Part shown: piece by piece, positions 17,854 through 28,172 of the stretch | Layout of the letters: every line of letters begins with the position of its first letter | Numbering within the stretch: the stretch's first letter is position 1 | NCBI GenBank assembly: GCA_039583345.1 | Contig: JAZDSJ010000006.1 | Coordinates: 69,476-133,475 of the forward strand | Direction: 5' to 3' | Origin: Tectiglobus diatomicola | GTDB taxonomy: Bacteria > Pseudomonadota > Alphaproteobacteria > Rhizobiales > Hyphomicrobiaceae | Length of the DNA stretch: 64,000 nucleotides | The notes under the pieces: generated by a model | Database searches by the model: none | What the model was told of the DNA's origin: nothing | Seen by the model: only the letters and a program-made list of their open reading frames with translations | Position numbers and translations under genes: made by a program

Positions 17854-20298
17854 ATGACCGTACAGCCCGCGCCTCCTAAAATAAACACAAATGCTTATGG
17901 TGCAGAAAACATTAAGGTACTTAGAGGGCTTGATGCTGTTCGCAAACGTCCCGGAATGTATATCGGCGACACTGACGATGGCTCAGGTCTCCATCATATG
18001 ATCTATGAAGTTGTCGATAATTCCATTGATGAAGCACTTGCAGGTTTTGCGGACGAAGTGAAAGTTGTGCTCAATTCAGATGGTTCATGTTTGGTTTCAG
18101 ATAACGGTCGTGGCATTCCTGTTGAAGTACATCCCGAGGAAGGTATTTCAGCTGCAGAAGTTGTTATGACGCAGCTACACGCAGGAGGGAAATTTAGCGA
18201 GGGTGAAGATGAAAATCCTTATAAAGTTTCAGGTGGACTTCACGGAGTTGGAGTATCAGTTGTAAATGCACTTTCTCAATGGCTAGAATTACATATTTGC
18301 CGGGACAGTTTTGAGTATTACATACGCTTTGAAAACGGAATAGCTATATCACCTCTTAGGTCAATTGGTCCAAATAATGGGCAATGTGGTACAAGAGTGA
18401 CTTTTCTTCCAAACTTCAACATATTTCAAGGTGTTACAAAGTTTAGCTTTGAGACTTTACAACATCGTCTTCGCGAACTCGCATTTTTAAATTCAGGTGT
18501 CCAGATCGTACTTGAAGATAATAGACACACTGATCAACGTAAAGAGGTTATGATTTACGAAGGTGGCCTCGCCGCATTCGTTAGATATCTCGACAACGCA
18601 AAAACCTCTCTGATGGAGGCTCCAATTATAATGATGGGAGAAAGAGACGGACTTTCAGTTGAGGCTGCTCTTCAATGGAACCAATCCTATCATGAAAATG
18701 TTTTATGTTTCACCAACAACATTCCACAGCGAGATGGCGGCACACATCTAGCTGGCTTTCGTGGCGCTCTTACACGTATTATTAATAAATATGCGGAACA
18801 GACAGGAATAGCTAAAAAAGAGAAATTTTCTATCATAGGTGATGATGCCCGTGAGGGGTTGACATGTGTTCTTTTAGTAAAAGTTCCAGATCCTAAATTT
18901 TCCAGCCAGACCAAAGGAAAACTTGTTTCATCGGAGGTTAAGCCTATTGTTGAAAACATAATTTCCGATCAACTTTCAACTTGGTTTGAAGAACATCCAC
19001 GTGAAGCTAAGCTCATCATAACAAAGGTATTTGAAGCTGCTGCTGTCCGAGAAGCTGCGCGGAAGGCCCGCGAGTTAACGCGCCGAAAAGGAACACTAGA
19101 TGTTAATAATTTACCAGGAAAACTAGCAGAGTGTCAGGACCGTACACCCGCGAACACTGAAATGTTTATAGTAGAAGGTGACTCTGCCGGTGGCTCTGCA
19201 AAACAAGCTCGCAACCGTGAATTTCAGGCTGTTTTACCGATACGTGGAAAGATACTGAATGTAGAGCGCGCCCGTTTTGATAAAATGCTTTCAAGTCAGG
19301 AGATAGGTACTTTAATCACAGCGCTTGGGACCGGAATTGGCCGTGATGACTTTAATATTGAGAAGTTACGATACCATAAAATAATAATTATGACAGATGC
19401 TGATGTCGATGGCGCGCACATTCGTACACTTTTACTGACCTTTTTTTATCGACAAATGCCAGAATTAGTTGAAAGTGGCCATCTTTATATCGCCCAGCCA
19501 CCACTTTTCAAAGTCGTTAAAGGTAAATCAGAATCATATCTTAAAGATGAAAGAGAGCTTGAAAAATTTTTAATAAATCAGGGTCTATTAGAGTCTAATC
19601 TTATTCTTGCAAATGGTGAACAAAGGGCAGGTTCTGACTTGCACGAAATCGTCGAGCGAGCACATCTTATAGCCTGCCTAATTAATGAAATGCACTCACG
19701 TTACGCACGTTTTATTGTAGAGCAGAGTGCAATTGGCGGTCTTTTCAATCCCGAACTTTTAATTTCTTTTGAAAGTGCAAACAAGGTATCATGTGAAATA
19801 GCAAAACGACTAGATGTCATATCAGAAGAAACTGAGCGAGGTTGGAAAGGACATTTTAATAACAATGATTTCATCTTTACTCGCAAAGTCCGTGGTGTTT
19901 CCGAAGTTCATACTCTAGACAAGACTCTCATAAATTCTTTAGAGGCTCGACGTTTAAATGAAAGTCATGATTATCTGGTTGAGATTTTTAAAGAGCCTGC
20001 CAAATTAGTGCGTAAGGAAAACGAAAGGGAAGTCTTTGGCCCTCTTGGATTAGTTGAAACTGTTTTTTCCACTGGTCGAAAAGGTATTACGCTACAGAGG
20101 TATAAAGGCCTAGGAGAAATGAATCCAGATCAGCTTTGGGAAACAACACTCGATAAAGAAGTCAGAACGCTATTACAGGTCAAAATTGGCGACTTTTCGG
20201 AAGCAGATGAAATTTTTTCAAAACTTATGGGTGATGTAGTCGAACCTCGCAGAGAATTCATTCAAAAAAACGCCCTGGCTGCCAGTATTGACGTATAA
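17854..20298 (+). CDS. gyrB: DNA gyrase subunit B
   Basis: GyrB supplies the ATPase of gyrase, which introduces negative supercoils together with GyrA. The 814-residue protein shows the GHKL ATPase start VRKRPGMYIGDTDD, the ATP-lid region GGLHGVGVSVVNALS near residue 127, and the transducer domain. The TOPRIM domain has EGDSAGGSAKQ near 440 and the metal site MTDADVDGAHIRTLLLT near 515. The C-terminus carries QRYKGLGEMNPDQLWETTL near 748. Length is normal for a proteobacterial GyrB. It closes the dnaA-dnaN-recF-gyrB series. Confidence 0.97.
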   Translation: MTVQPAPPKINTNAYGAENIKVLRGLDAVRKRPGMYIGDTDDGSGLHHMIYEVVDNSIDEALAGFADEVKVVLNSDGSCLVSDNGRGIPVEVHPEEGISAAEVVMTQLHAGGKFSEGEDENPYKVSGGLHGVGVSVVNALSQWLELHICRDSFEYYIRFENGIAISPLRSIGPNNGQCGTRVTFLPNFNIFQGVTKFSFETLQHRLRELAFLNSGVQIVLEDNRHTDQRKEVMIYEGGLAAFVRYLDNAKTSLMEAPIIMMGERDGLSVEAALQWNQSYHENVLCFTNNIPQRDGGTHLAGFRGALTRIINKYAEQTGIAKKEKFSIIGDDAREGLTCVLLVKVPDPKFSSQTKGKLVSSEVKPIVENIISDQLSTWFEEHPREAKLIITKVFEAAAVREAARKARELTRRKGTLDVNNLPGKLAECQDRTPANTEMFIVEGDSAGGSAKQARNREFQAVLPIRGKILNVERARFDKMLSSQEIGTLITALGTGIGRDDFNIEKLRYHKIIIMTDADVDGAHIRTLLLTFFYRQMPELVESGHLYIAQPPLFKVVKGKSESYLKDERELEKFLINQGLLESNLILANGEQRAGSDLHEIVERAHLIACLINEMHSRYARFIVEQSAIGGLFNPELLISFESANKVSCEIAKRLDVISEETERGWKGHFNNNDFIFTRKVRGVSEVHTLDKTLINSLEARRLNESHDYLVEIFKEPAKLVRKENEREVFGPLGLVETVFSTGRKGITLQRYKGLGEMNPDQLWETTLDKEVRTLLQVKIGDFSEADEIFSKLMGDVVEPRREFIQKNALAASIDV

Positions 20299-20650
20299 TA
20301 CTTAAAGACAATGCTCTTTTTAATAAGCAGATATATCTGAAAGTATTACGTACGTAAGCTTGTGAGCTTACTCCTCAAAGTCAAATAGAATATGCTAAGT
20401 CTCGATATCTTAACACCTTACCCGTTTCATTTTCTGCAAGACATAAAACATTACATTATACTATTTAGAACAAAGTACCAACACAAGCTTCAACCACAAT
20501 ACTTAAGTTTATCTAAAATCTATGTTAATTACTGATTTGATTTACATCTGAGCTGTCATGTACTGAGCCGTAAGATACGAATCTTGAGATGGCAGCCCTA
20601 AGCCTCGTAATTTTTTATGGACTTACAACATAGGCTGTATTAGACCAAAT
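20299..20650. other. Convergent gap between gyrB and the DUF4167 gene
   Basis: No gene. GTAAGCT/AGCTTAC (20354-20360 with 20365-20371) forms a 7-bp hairpin with a four-base loop, but no T-run follows, so a terminator is uncertain. Both flanking genes end towards this stretch. In many alphaproteobacteria clpB follows the DUF4167 gene; it is not here. Confidence 0.45.
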
Positions 20651-21418
20651 CTAGTCACCTGATTTATCAGGTAAGTTTTCATATTCATTCAAAGTCGAGG
20701 ACTTACTTTCATTAGTCACAGTTTGCCGCACACGACGAACTGGTCGCTTTAAAAAATCTGGTGGGGATTCATCTCCTGTCGAGAAAGCATCTTGTTTCCT
20801 ATTTTTGTATGCCATTTCATCACTGTTAGAAATTACAGAATCACTATTGAATGATGCTTCGTCATTATTGCTATCACGTCGGCTTCCATTTCGACGTGAG
20901 CGCGTTGAATTTCGTACTGTTACATTATTACTACGTCGTGACCTACGTTCCTGGCGCTCTGAACGTTGTGACAAATCAGATGATATTTCCTCTTTGGCAT
21001 CACCGTTCATGGTCACATGTTTTGTTGTGTTATGAGTATGTTTGATTAGCGTTGACTCATCAGTGTTATGAATAATGCTATCTTCCTCTGTTTCATCAAC
21101 TTCTTGTGATCGGTTGCGATTTTCATTAGTACCGCTAATACTTTCAACATTTACTGGCTGCTGCTCTCTGTAGATCATTATAATACGGTTATAGTGTTCT
21201 GCATGCTGTAAATAATTTTCAGCTAAGACGGGATCACCTGATGCAAGAGCATCTCGTGCAAGAGAAATATATTTCTCTGCGATATGTGAAGGTGTACCCC
21301 GTATTTTTATATCTGGCCCACTTGACTCGAAACTTCGTGTCATTGGATTTTGACCTTTACGATTACGGCTACGGCCACGACGATTTTGCTGTCCCTGCCT
21401 CATAGGCTCCATTCTCAT
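20651..21418 (-). CDS. DUF4167 domain protein
   Basis: A 255-residue protein with a basic, Gln/Arg/Asn-rich start (RQGQQNRRGRSRNRKGQN) and one conserved block of about 65 residues containing GPDIKIRGTPSHIAEKY and AENYLQHAEHYNRII. The rest is long, low-complexity and rich in Ser, Asn, Arg and Glu. This is the layout of DUF4167 proteins of alphaproteobacteria. The molecular function is not established to my knowledge; the basic ends suggest RNA binding, which is inference. The start may be the ATG at 21418 or the in-frame ATG at 21403, which fits family N-termini better. It lies downstream of prfA and prmC, its usual neighbours. Confidence 0.9.
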   Translation of the reverse strand: MRMEPMRQGQQNRRGRSRNRKGQNPMTRSFESSGPDIKIRGTPSHIAEKYISLARDALASGDPVLAENYLQHAEHYNRIIMIYREQQPVNVESISGTNENRNRSQEVDETEEDSIIHNTDESTLIKHTHNTTKHVTMNGDAKEEISSDLSQRSERQERRSRRSNNVTVRNSTRSRRNGSRRDSNNDEASFNSDSVISNSDEMAYKNRKQDAFSTGDESPPDFLKRPVRRVRQTVTNESKSSTLNEYENLPDKSGD

Positions 21419-21763
21419 TTACTTAGTTTATTTTCACTCATTAAGTTGCAACGACGTATATATTACTATTGTACGACACCGCAATTAAATCTTCAGAGAG
21501 TGACTATTCAAAAATATTGCTTGTTTTAATAGTATTAATCATACCAGCATCTCTTTATAAGGAGTTCCCTATGCTGATTATAGTTAGCAACAAAAACTAC
21601 CCATGAAGCTGCCAAAATATTACTAAATAACAAGTTAAGTATTACCAATGTCGCGCAGTTTTTTTACATGCAAAAAAAGCAATGCACTGCTACGTACATA
21701 ATATCAGAATAAAGTTAGGGTAGCGGAATGTAAGTATGATTCCAACTCTTTTTCACTTTAAAC
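21419..21763. other. Gene-free gap between DUF4167 gene and prmC
   Basis: AT-rich with no supported feature. The flanking genes are usually close together in related bacteria, so this gap may be expanded by decay or may hold a promoter for the DUF4167 gene. Confidence 0.45.
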
Positions 21764-22651
21764 TTACGAAATTGTCTCTAAAACTACACAGCGTTTACAA
21801 CCTGTGAGGTCTTGGTTTACACTTACTAATTTAAGAAAATTATGATTTTCACCTGTTTTTAGAATTTCTATAACTCTGTCAGTATCGTTGCACGCCGACT
21901 CAAAGACGGCAAATCCTTGTGGAACTACACGTTTTAAATCTGCTGCAAGACTGCGATAAGCATTTAAACCATCCGGGCCACCATCAAGGGCAAGGCGAGG
22001 ATCATGATTAACAATTTCTATTTGAAGCGAGCTGATATCTTGAGATTTTATGTACGGCGGATTAGAAATAAGCAGATCAAACTGACCATTAACCTTTTTA
22101 AGGTAATCAGATTGTAGCCATGTAACACGACTTTCTAAACCTAGATGAATAGCATTCTTTTGCGCAATTACCAAGGCTTCACTACATATGTCAACGCCAA
22201 CTGCAGTCGCATTAGACCTTTCAGCTAATAATGTAAGTATGAGACATCCTGTACCAGTACCAATATCTAGAATGCGCCACGCGTGTCTAGGCCCTCGTTT
22301 CATCTCCATAATTTGTAAAGCGACATCGATTAGTGTTTCACTATCAGAGCGCGGTTCAAGTGTTTCTGATGACAATACGAACTTTCGACCGTAGAATTCC
22401 TGCCAACCTCGAATACGTGCGAGCGATTCTCCACTTTTACGTCGTTCCAGCCACGCGCTTATAGTAGCCATTTGTGATTTGACTAACTTCATTTGAGGCT
22501 GAAGTATAAAATCTTTACTGCAAATAGTTGTCGCATCAATAACTAACTGTCGTGCCTCAAAAATAGGATTACTTATCCCAATCTTAGTCAATTCAAATAC
22601 TATTTGTTCTATGACATCAGCAAGCACTGGACTACTATTTGGTAGTATCAT
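21764..22651 (-). CDS. prmC: Peptide chain release factor glutamine methyltransferase
   Basis: PrmC methylates the glutamine of the GGQ motif of release factors, here presumably PrfA encoded just upstream. The protein has an N-terminal helical domain (about 1-90) and a Rossmann methyltransferase domain with ILDIGTGTGCL (SAM binding) and the substrate-binding NPPYIKSQD. I place the start at the ATG at 22651, four bases after the prfA stop codon, giving MILPNSS and about 295 residues. An ATG at 22681 would overlap prfA and add ten residues unlike the family. prfA-prmC is a conserved operon. Confidence 0.94.
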   Translation of the reverse strand: MILPNSSPVLADVIEQIVFELTKIGISNPIFEARQLVIDATTICSKDFILQPQMKLVKSQMATISAWLERRKSGESLARIRGWQEFYGRKFVLSSETLEPRSDSETLIDVALQIMEMKRGPRHAWRILDIGTGTGCLILTLLAERSNATAVGVDICSEALVIAQKNAIHLGLESRVTWLQSDYLKKVNGQFDLLISNPPYIKSQDISSLQIEIVNHDPRLALDGGPDGLNAYRSLAADLKRVVPQGFAVFESACNDTDRVIEILKTGENHNFLKLVSVNQDLTGCKRCVVLETIS

Positions 22652-22655
22652 AAGT

Positions 22656-23738
22656 CTACTCGTTCTTTTCCAAAACAGCAAGCTGTGTCGCCTGGTATTC
22701 TGTTACAAGAGCGTCAACTATTTGGTCTACAGCATGACCTGAGAGCATTTCATCAAGTTTATGAAGTGTTAAGTTGATGCGATGATCTGTTACACGGCCC
22801 TGAGGGAAATTATAAGTTCGGATACGCTGTGATCGATCACCGGAACCAATCTGACCACGCCTAGCCTGAGCCCTATCGTTTGCTATTTTCTCTCGTTCCA
22901 TATCATAAAGTCGCGACCTTAAGACTTGCATAGCGTTACGGCGGTTCTGATGTTGTGATTTTTCGCTCGAAATTACTGTAATTCCAGTAGGTATATGAAT
23001 AATACGAACAGCCGAATCTGTAGTATTAACATGCTGACCGCCAGCTCCTGAAGCACGCATAGTATCAATACGTAAATCCTGCTGTCGGATATCGACATCA
23101 ACCTCATCAGCCTCTGGTAGAACAGCTACTGTTGCAGCAGATGTATGAATGCGCCCGCTTGCTTCTGTCGCAGGTACACGTTGTACACGATGCACCCCAG
23201 ACTCAAATTTAAGTCTAGCAAATACACCGTGACCAGTAATAGAAGCCGTAACTTCTTTATAGCCACCTATATCATTTGATGAATGCTCTATAATTTCAAC
23301 GTTCCATTTTTTTAGTTCAGCGTAGCGTAGATACATTCGAAAAAGGTCTGCTGCAAAAAGTGCCGCTTCATTCCCCCCAGTTCCAGCACGAACTTCGAGA
23401 ATCACACTTCTGTCATCAGCTTCATCTTTAGGTAAAAGTTGAACTTTTAATTGTTTCTCTAGATTTTTAATTTTATTTTCAAGATCACTAAGTTCCTCTT
23501 TGGCGAAAGTCATTACCTCTATATCATTTTCGCTATCTGCTAAAACTAATTTAAGATCAGCAATTTCTAGTTGTGCAGCTTCGAGTTTATGAATTGTACT
23601 AATTATAGGATTGAGATTAGAAAATTCCTTTGACAAACGTGCAAATGCTGTGGGATTAACGTTTGCATTCATTTCTTGTTGCACGAGCTCCCAGCGTTCA
23701 ACAAGACTGGCTAACTTTTCTTTTGGTAATGAACTCAT
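22656..23738 (-). CDS. prfA: Peptide chain release factor 1
   Basis: RF1 recognises UAA and UAG stop codons and triggers release of the finished protein. The 360-residue protein has the N-terminal helical domain (about 1-100), an EVRAGTGGNEAALFA stretch, and the codon-recognition region, where the PxT tripeptide appears within VPATEASGR. The catalytic motif GAGGQHVN lies near residue 230. Length is normal. prmC, encoding its modifying enzyme, follows directly. Upstream there is a 1.9 kb void before lysC, where ptsP is found in many relatives. Confidence 0.97.
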   Translation of the reverse strand: MSSLPKEKLASLVERWELVQQEMNANVNPTAFARLSKEFSNLNPIISTIHKLEAAQLEIADLKLVLADSENDIEVMTFAKEELSDLENKIKNLEKQLKVQLLPKDEADDRSVILEVRAGTGGNEAALFAADLFRMYLRYAELKKWNVEIIEHSSNDIGGYKEVTASITGHGVFARLKFESGVHRVQRVPATEASGRIHTSAATVAVLPEADEVDVDIRQQDLRIDTMRASGAGGQHVNTTDSAVRIIHIPTGITVISSEKSQHQNRRNAMQVLRSRLYDMEREKIANDRAQARRGQIGSGDRSQRIRTYNFPQGRVTDHRINLTLHKLDEMLSGHAVDQIVDALVTEYQATQLAVLEKNE

Positions 23739-25658
23739 ATTTATTGCAGTATGTTAAAATTAAAAATTAACGTACATATTATCATCAAACAGTATTCCTC
23801 ACATTTTGCACCTTCATGTGCTTTGAATTCTAGTAAAACTTTCCTTTAAAATCCTATTATAGCTGATGTAATGGAAGATAATTTTTAGCATGAGCTAGTT
23901 AATAATATGACATATAATAGTTGTATCTCACATCAACCACATAGAATTACAGACAATTTATTACATCCAACAGCCAGCTGCACTACTAGTGATGTACGAA
24001 ATACTTCAATTATATATTAATCTTAGCTCAAGTTGGAATTGAAGCTCTTCGGCTTTGAGCATATTGTTTTTCATTTGCAATTAACATATCAGCTTATTTG
24101 ATTTGTATAGCTTTAAATACTACTCCAATGTCAAGTATTATTCACTGCATGTCAAATTATGAAATACAACCGGTTTATTACTGATATCATCCTATAATAG
24201 TTCGGTAGATCTTGACTTATTGATTGATCTTTGGAAGCTTAAAATAAGCTATTAACAAAAATTCTGAACTAAATAAACTCATGCTTGTAAGCCCAATATT
24301 TTAAAGATGCTCAATGATATTGTATTTAGTTACTACACTTATGTTTATTTTGGTACCATTCTTTGATATTGCTTTTTTTTCGTAGTTAATAGTAATACTT
24401 CACTATAATTTTAATCAAGTTTGATACAAAATATTCGTAATAAGAAGCGTTGAAATTGATCTATCTCATCATCGGAAATATGAGAGGTATCACTAAGGGT
24501 CAAATATCATGGCTCTCGTCACAATGTCTGATGCATTACGTATCCACTTTTTTCGGAAGTTATTTCTTTAAGTTTAACTTTAGGGCAGTTTGGTAGTCAA
24601 GAGAGGTCCGGGTTCGACTTCAGAGAATGTTAGTATAATATAAATTGAAGTATTCGAATATTATTGTTATTAGCTCTCCTTTTAAAATACTTATTAAGTG
24701 TTCTGAGATGTTCCAGATTTAAATGAAAACCTTCTTTTTCAAAATTAAACGTTCTATTGCCATATTGGAAAGTAGAATAAAAATTTTTAACCTCTGCATC
24801 TCTGTCAGTTCATTACAAAGTATTTTTTACATACGGTTTCAATGAAATTTATTGCAGTCAAATAAGTAATAAATCTATAGAACATAACAATGTATGCAAG
24901 GGAAAGAAACTGTCCTGTATGTACTGACGAAATCGATATTTATTAGATGCTTCTGCGTAGCAGTATCAGTAACACAGTTTATATAGAGCTTACCGATAAG
25001 ACAAAATGCATAACTTCACAAAAATCATTAATCATAGCCTGGTCTTAATCAAGATCATTTGTTTTTGCTAAACCTCTAGAATCTGTAACGGATTCGGAAT
25101 TGAATTCGTCTTGAAGATTGCTCCCGATTTCTCAAATAAAACAAAGTTTTCATACTAAACAATAGTAATTATTCACAAAAACTCTTTGTATATCTTCAAA
25201 TAGCTAAGATATGCATCGGATTGAATCTAGTTACGCCAAGCACTTATGTTCCTTGAAACACAGGCATGGCAATTATAAAAGATAATGACCTCCTCTACTT
25301 TCAGATCGAAATCTTAAAGCTGTTTGATACTACATTATTATGTAAAAGCTTAAGAATATTACTTTGGGATTTAAAATAATTAGAAAAAATTTTTGAAATC
25401 TTTAATTTACACGAATTTTTATTAGTCATTCCTATGCGTATTGACAGGTCTTCTTCATCAACTAAGTCCGTTTGAATCTGGTTTACGTCAATACAGAACC
25501 CCGTATAATCGTGCGTAAAATATATTTATTGTTTTTTATGTCAGAAATAAAGAAAGTTAAATTTTGTGCTTTTAAAGTGTCTTAGTAACAACTAAAGGCT
25601 ATTTAAATGTACTGCTTAGAAAGCAGAACACTAACTAAAAGCTCAGCCTAATTAGCTG
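23739..25658. other. 1.9 kb gene-free void between prfA and lysC
   Basis: This is the longest empty stretch in the window. It is AT-rich with frequent stops on both strands and no motif I can assign. In many alphaproteobacteria ptsP (enzyme I of the nitrogen phosphotransferase system) lies exactly between lysC and prfA. A short piece at about 24586-24621 resembles fused D-arm and T-arm parts of a tRNA without an anticodon arm. The region is best read as eroded DNA. Confidence 0.55.
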
Positions 25659-26924
25659 TCAACTTTTATCAAGCTTGTAAAGAGTATGGAGCGTACGTAC
25701 CGCTAACTCCGCATATTCAGAATGAATTAAAATGCTAATCTTAATCTCAGATGTAGTAATAGCAAGAATATTAATATTCCTTTTTGCTAATTCTGTAAAC
25801 ATTTGCGCTGCAACACCAGCATGTGAACGCATACCTATCCCAACAACTGAAATCTTTACAACATCATTAGAACTTATTATATCGTCGTATCCTATGTGTT
25901 GGCGCGCCTCCTCAAGAACTTGTCTAGTACGATCCAGCTCAGCTGATGTTACGGTAAATGTCATGTCTGTACTTTTACCATCCGAAGATAGATTTTGAAC
26001 GATCATATCAACATTAATACTAGCTTTCGCAAGAGGACCAAAAATACTTGCAGCAATTCCTGGCTGATCGGCAATTCGCTGGACTGTCACCTTAGCTTCA
26101 TCTTTTGCACAAGCGATTCCACTTACAATCTGTGCTTCCATGATTTCGTCCTCATCACAAACTATTGTACCAATCTTATCCCATTGTTCGTTACTCATGA
26201 CGGCTGGAATTAAACCAGGTTCATAGAAGCTAGAAAGGACTCTTACGCGCATACTGTGTACCATTGCTAATTCCACAGATCTCGTCTGTAATACTTTCGA
26301 CCCTAATGAAGCCATTTCTAACATTTCTTCAAAGGAAACACGCAACATACGCTGTGCTTTCGGAACAATTCTGGGATCGGCTGTATATATTCCATCAACA
26401 TCTGTGTAAATATCACAAATATCGGCTTCTAATGAAATTGCTAAAGCAACAGCACTGGTATCTGAGCCACCACGACCTAGTGTAGCTACACGATTAAATT
26501 GAGGTTCAACTCCTTGAAATCCTGTTACTACAGCAACTTCATGTAGCGCAAGACGCTCACGAACTTTTTTACTATCAATAAATTTAATGCGCGCTGAACC
26601 ATGTGCGCTGTCTGTTTCAATAGGGATTTGCCAACCTTGCCACGACCTAGCTTGAACGCCAAACGATTTCAAAATTATAGCAAGAAGGCCGGCCGTTATC
26701 TGTTCCCCTGAGGCAACTACTGCATCATACTCACTAGCATCATATAATGGCGATGCTTCACGCACCCAATCAATAAGTTGATTAGTTGTTCCAGACATTG
26801 CTGAAACAACTACCGCAACTTCATTTCCAGCATTGTATTCACGCTTTATGTGTCTTGCAGCATTTCGAATACACTCGAGATTTGCAACTGATGTTCCTCC
26901 AAATTTCATGACCAAACGTGCCAT
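25659..26924 (-). CDS. lysC: Aspartate kinase
   Basis: LysC phosphorylates aspartate, the first step towards lysine, threonine and methionine. The protein has the kinase N-terminus MARLVMKFGGTSVAN, SAMSGTTNQLIDW, the aspartate/ATP region GRGGSDTSAVALA near residue 165, and two C-terminal ACT domains (about 265-340 and 345-421) for feedback control. I take the ATG at 26924, which matches the family's N-terminus and gives 421 residues; an ATG at 26948 would add eight residues. It is divergent from ubiG. Confidence 0.96.
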   Translation of the reverse strand: MARLVMKFGGTSVANLECIRNAARHIKREYNAGNEVAVVVSAMSGTTNQLIDWVREASPLYDASEYDAVVASGEQITAGLLAIILKSFGVQARSWQGWQIPIETDSAHGSARIKFIDSKKVRERLALHEVAVVTGFQGVEPQFNRVATLGRGGSDTSAVALAISLEADICDIYTDVDGIYTADPRIVPKAQRMLRVSFEEMLEMASLGSKVLQTRSVELAMVHSMRVRVLSSFYEPGLIPAVMSNEQWDKIGTIVCDEDEIMEAQIVSGIACAKDEAKVTVQRIADQPGIAASIFGPLAKASINVDMIVQNLSSDGKSTDMTFTVTSAELDRTRQVLEEARQHIGYDDIISSNDVVKISVVGIGMRSHAGVAAQMFTELAKRNINILAITTSEIKISILIHSEYAELAVRTLHTLYKLDKS

Positions 26925-27197
26925 ATATCTTATTACCTCATCAGTCATTACTTAAGTAACAAACAAAAAGAATTTTTAACAGAAAAATTCAAAATCTCAA
27001 GTTATCTGGAACTAAAATATAATTCTAAACTATTTGCATACTAGATTGTGTATCATTACAGGATCCGATACTATCTATAACGGAAGTTATCTGCAACTTT
27101 CATAAGACAGAGGGTATAGAAAATCGCATCTGCAAAACATTCTTCACATTCTTTGTGGTAAAGAATATTTAATAACTCTAGAAAACCGAATATGTAA

Positions 27198-27959
27198 ATG
27201 TCACAACAAAGACTAGTTACATCAAACAATATTGATATCAATGAAATTCAGAATTTTGCAAGTCAGGCAAGTCAATGGTGGGATCCTGACGGTCCATTCC
27301 GGCCTCTGCATCAGATTAATCCCATCAGGCTCAAGTACATACGTAATCAAGCAATACGAAATTTCAAATTAGAACCCACTGATCTCAGTCCACTTAGGGG
27401 ATTGACTTGCTTAGACATCGGCTGTGGCGGCGGACTGATTAGTGAGCCTTTAGCACGCTTAGGTGCAGAAGTCACAGCTATTGATCCTGCTGAAGAAAAT
27501 ATAGCTACAGCTAAAACTCACGCCTCGCTTTCAGAACTTGATATAAAATATCACTCGTTGACGGCAGAACAACTTGCAAAAACTAACAGGAGTTTTGATC
27601 TAGTAGTGTGCCTTGAAGTAGTTGAGCACGTTCCTAACCCATTGAGATTAATCAGAACAATTTCTAAACTAACTAGCCCTGATGGTTTAATTATAATATC
27701 CACTATTAATAGGACCCTAAAATCCTATGCACTAGCAATACTAGGAGCAGAATATATTTTACGATGGCTTCCAGTTAATACCCATCGTTGGGAAAAGTTT
27801 ATCCGTCCCCATGAATTGCAAACCTTCATAAATCAAATTGGCCTCAGAAGACTTTCCACAATGGGGATCATTTATAATCCAGTTCAAGATAAATGGTATT
27901 TATCAAAAAATACTGACGTCAACTATTTGACAAGTATTCAAAAACAAGAACGTCCATAA
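27198..27959 (+). CDS. ubiG: Ubiquinone biosynthesis O-methyltransferase
   Basis: UbiG carries out both O-methylations in ubiquinone synthesis. The 253-residue protein has the UbiG-typical start with WWDPDGPFRPLHQINP and RLKYI, the SAM-binding motif CLDIGCGGGLISEPLARLG near residue 75, LEVVEHVPNP near 140, and the late HRWEKFIRPHEL. Membrane association is known for the family. It is divergent from lysC, a frequent alphaproteobacterial arrangement. Length is normal. Confidence 0.96.
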   Translation: MSQQRLVTSNNIDINEIQNFASQASQWWDPDGPFRPLHQINPIRLKYIRNQAIRNFKLEPTDLSPLRGLTCLDIGCGGGLISEPLARLGAEVTAIDPAEENIATAKTHASLSELDIKYHSLTAEQLAKTNRSFDLVVCLEVVEHVPNPLRLIRTISKLTSPDGLIIISTINRTLKSYALAILGAEYILRWLPVNTHRWEKFIRPHELQTFINQIGLRRLSTMGIIYNPVQDKWYLSKNTDVNYLTSIQKQERP

Positions 27960-28172
27960 TGGTCTTCTAGCAACACTCAAATAACTGACGAGTATTGTAA
28001 AAAATTGAGAGAATTTAGCATTTAATTTAAATTAGGGGACGTGACTTTAATTGCAGTCAATCGATGTTTACATAAATCTAGTTATTACTTAATAAGGCCG
28101 AGAACTGGATTTAAAGTAATATATTCTATAATGAAGGTTTCATATGAACTTAATCAACTAGCAGACACTTTT

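Noticed and set aside
20354..20371. Hairpin after gyrB as a terminator
   Set aside because: The 7-bp stem is good, but there is no T-run on either side.
20805..21045. Plus-strand frames opposite the DUF4167 gene
   Set aside because: Antisense shadows caused by the Ser/Arg-rich low-complexity part of that gene.
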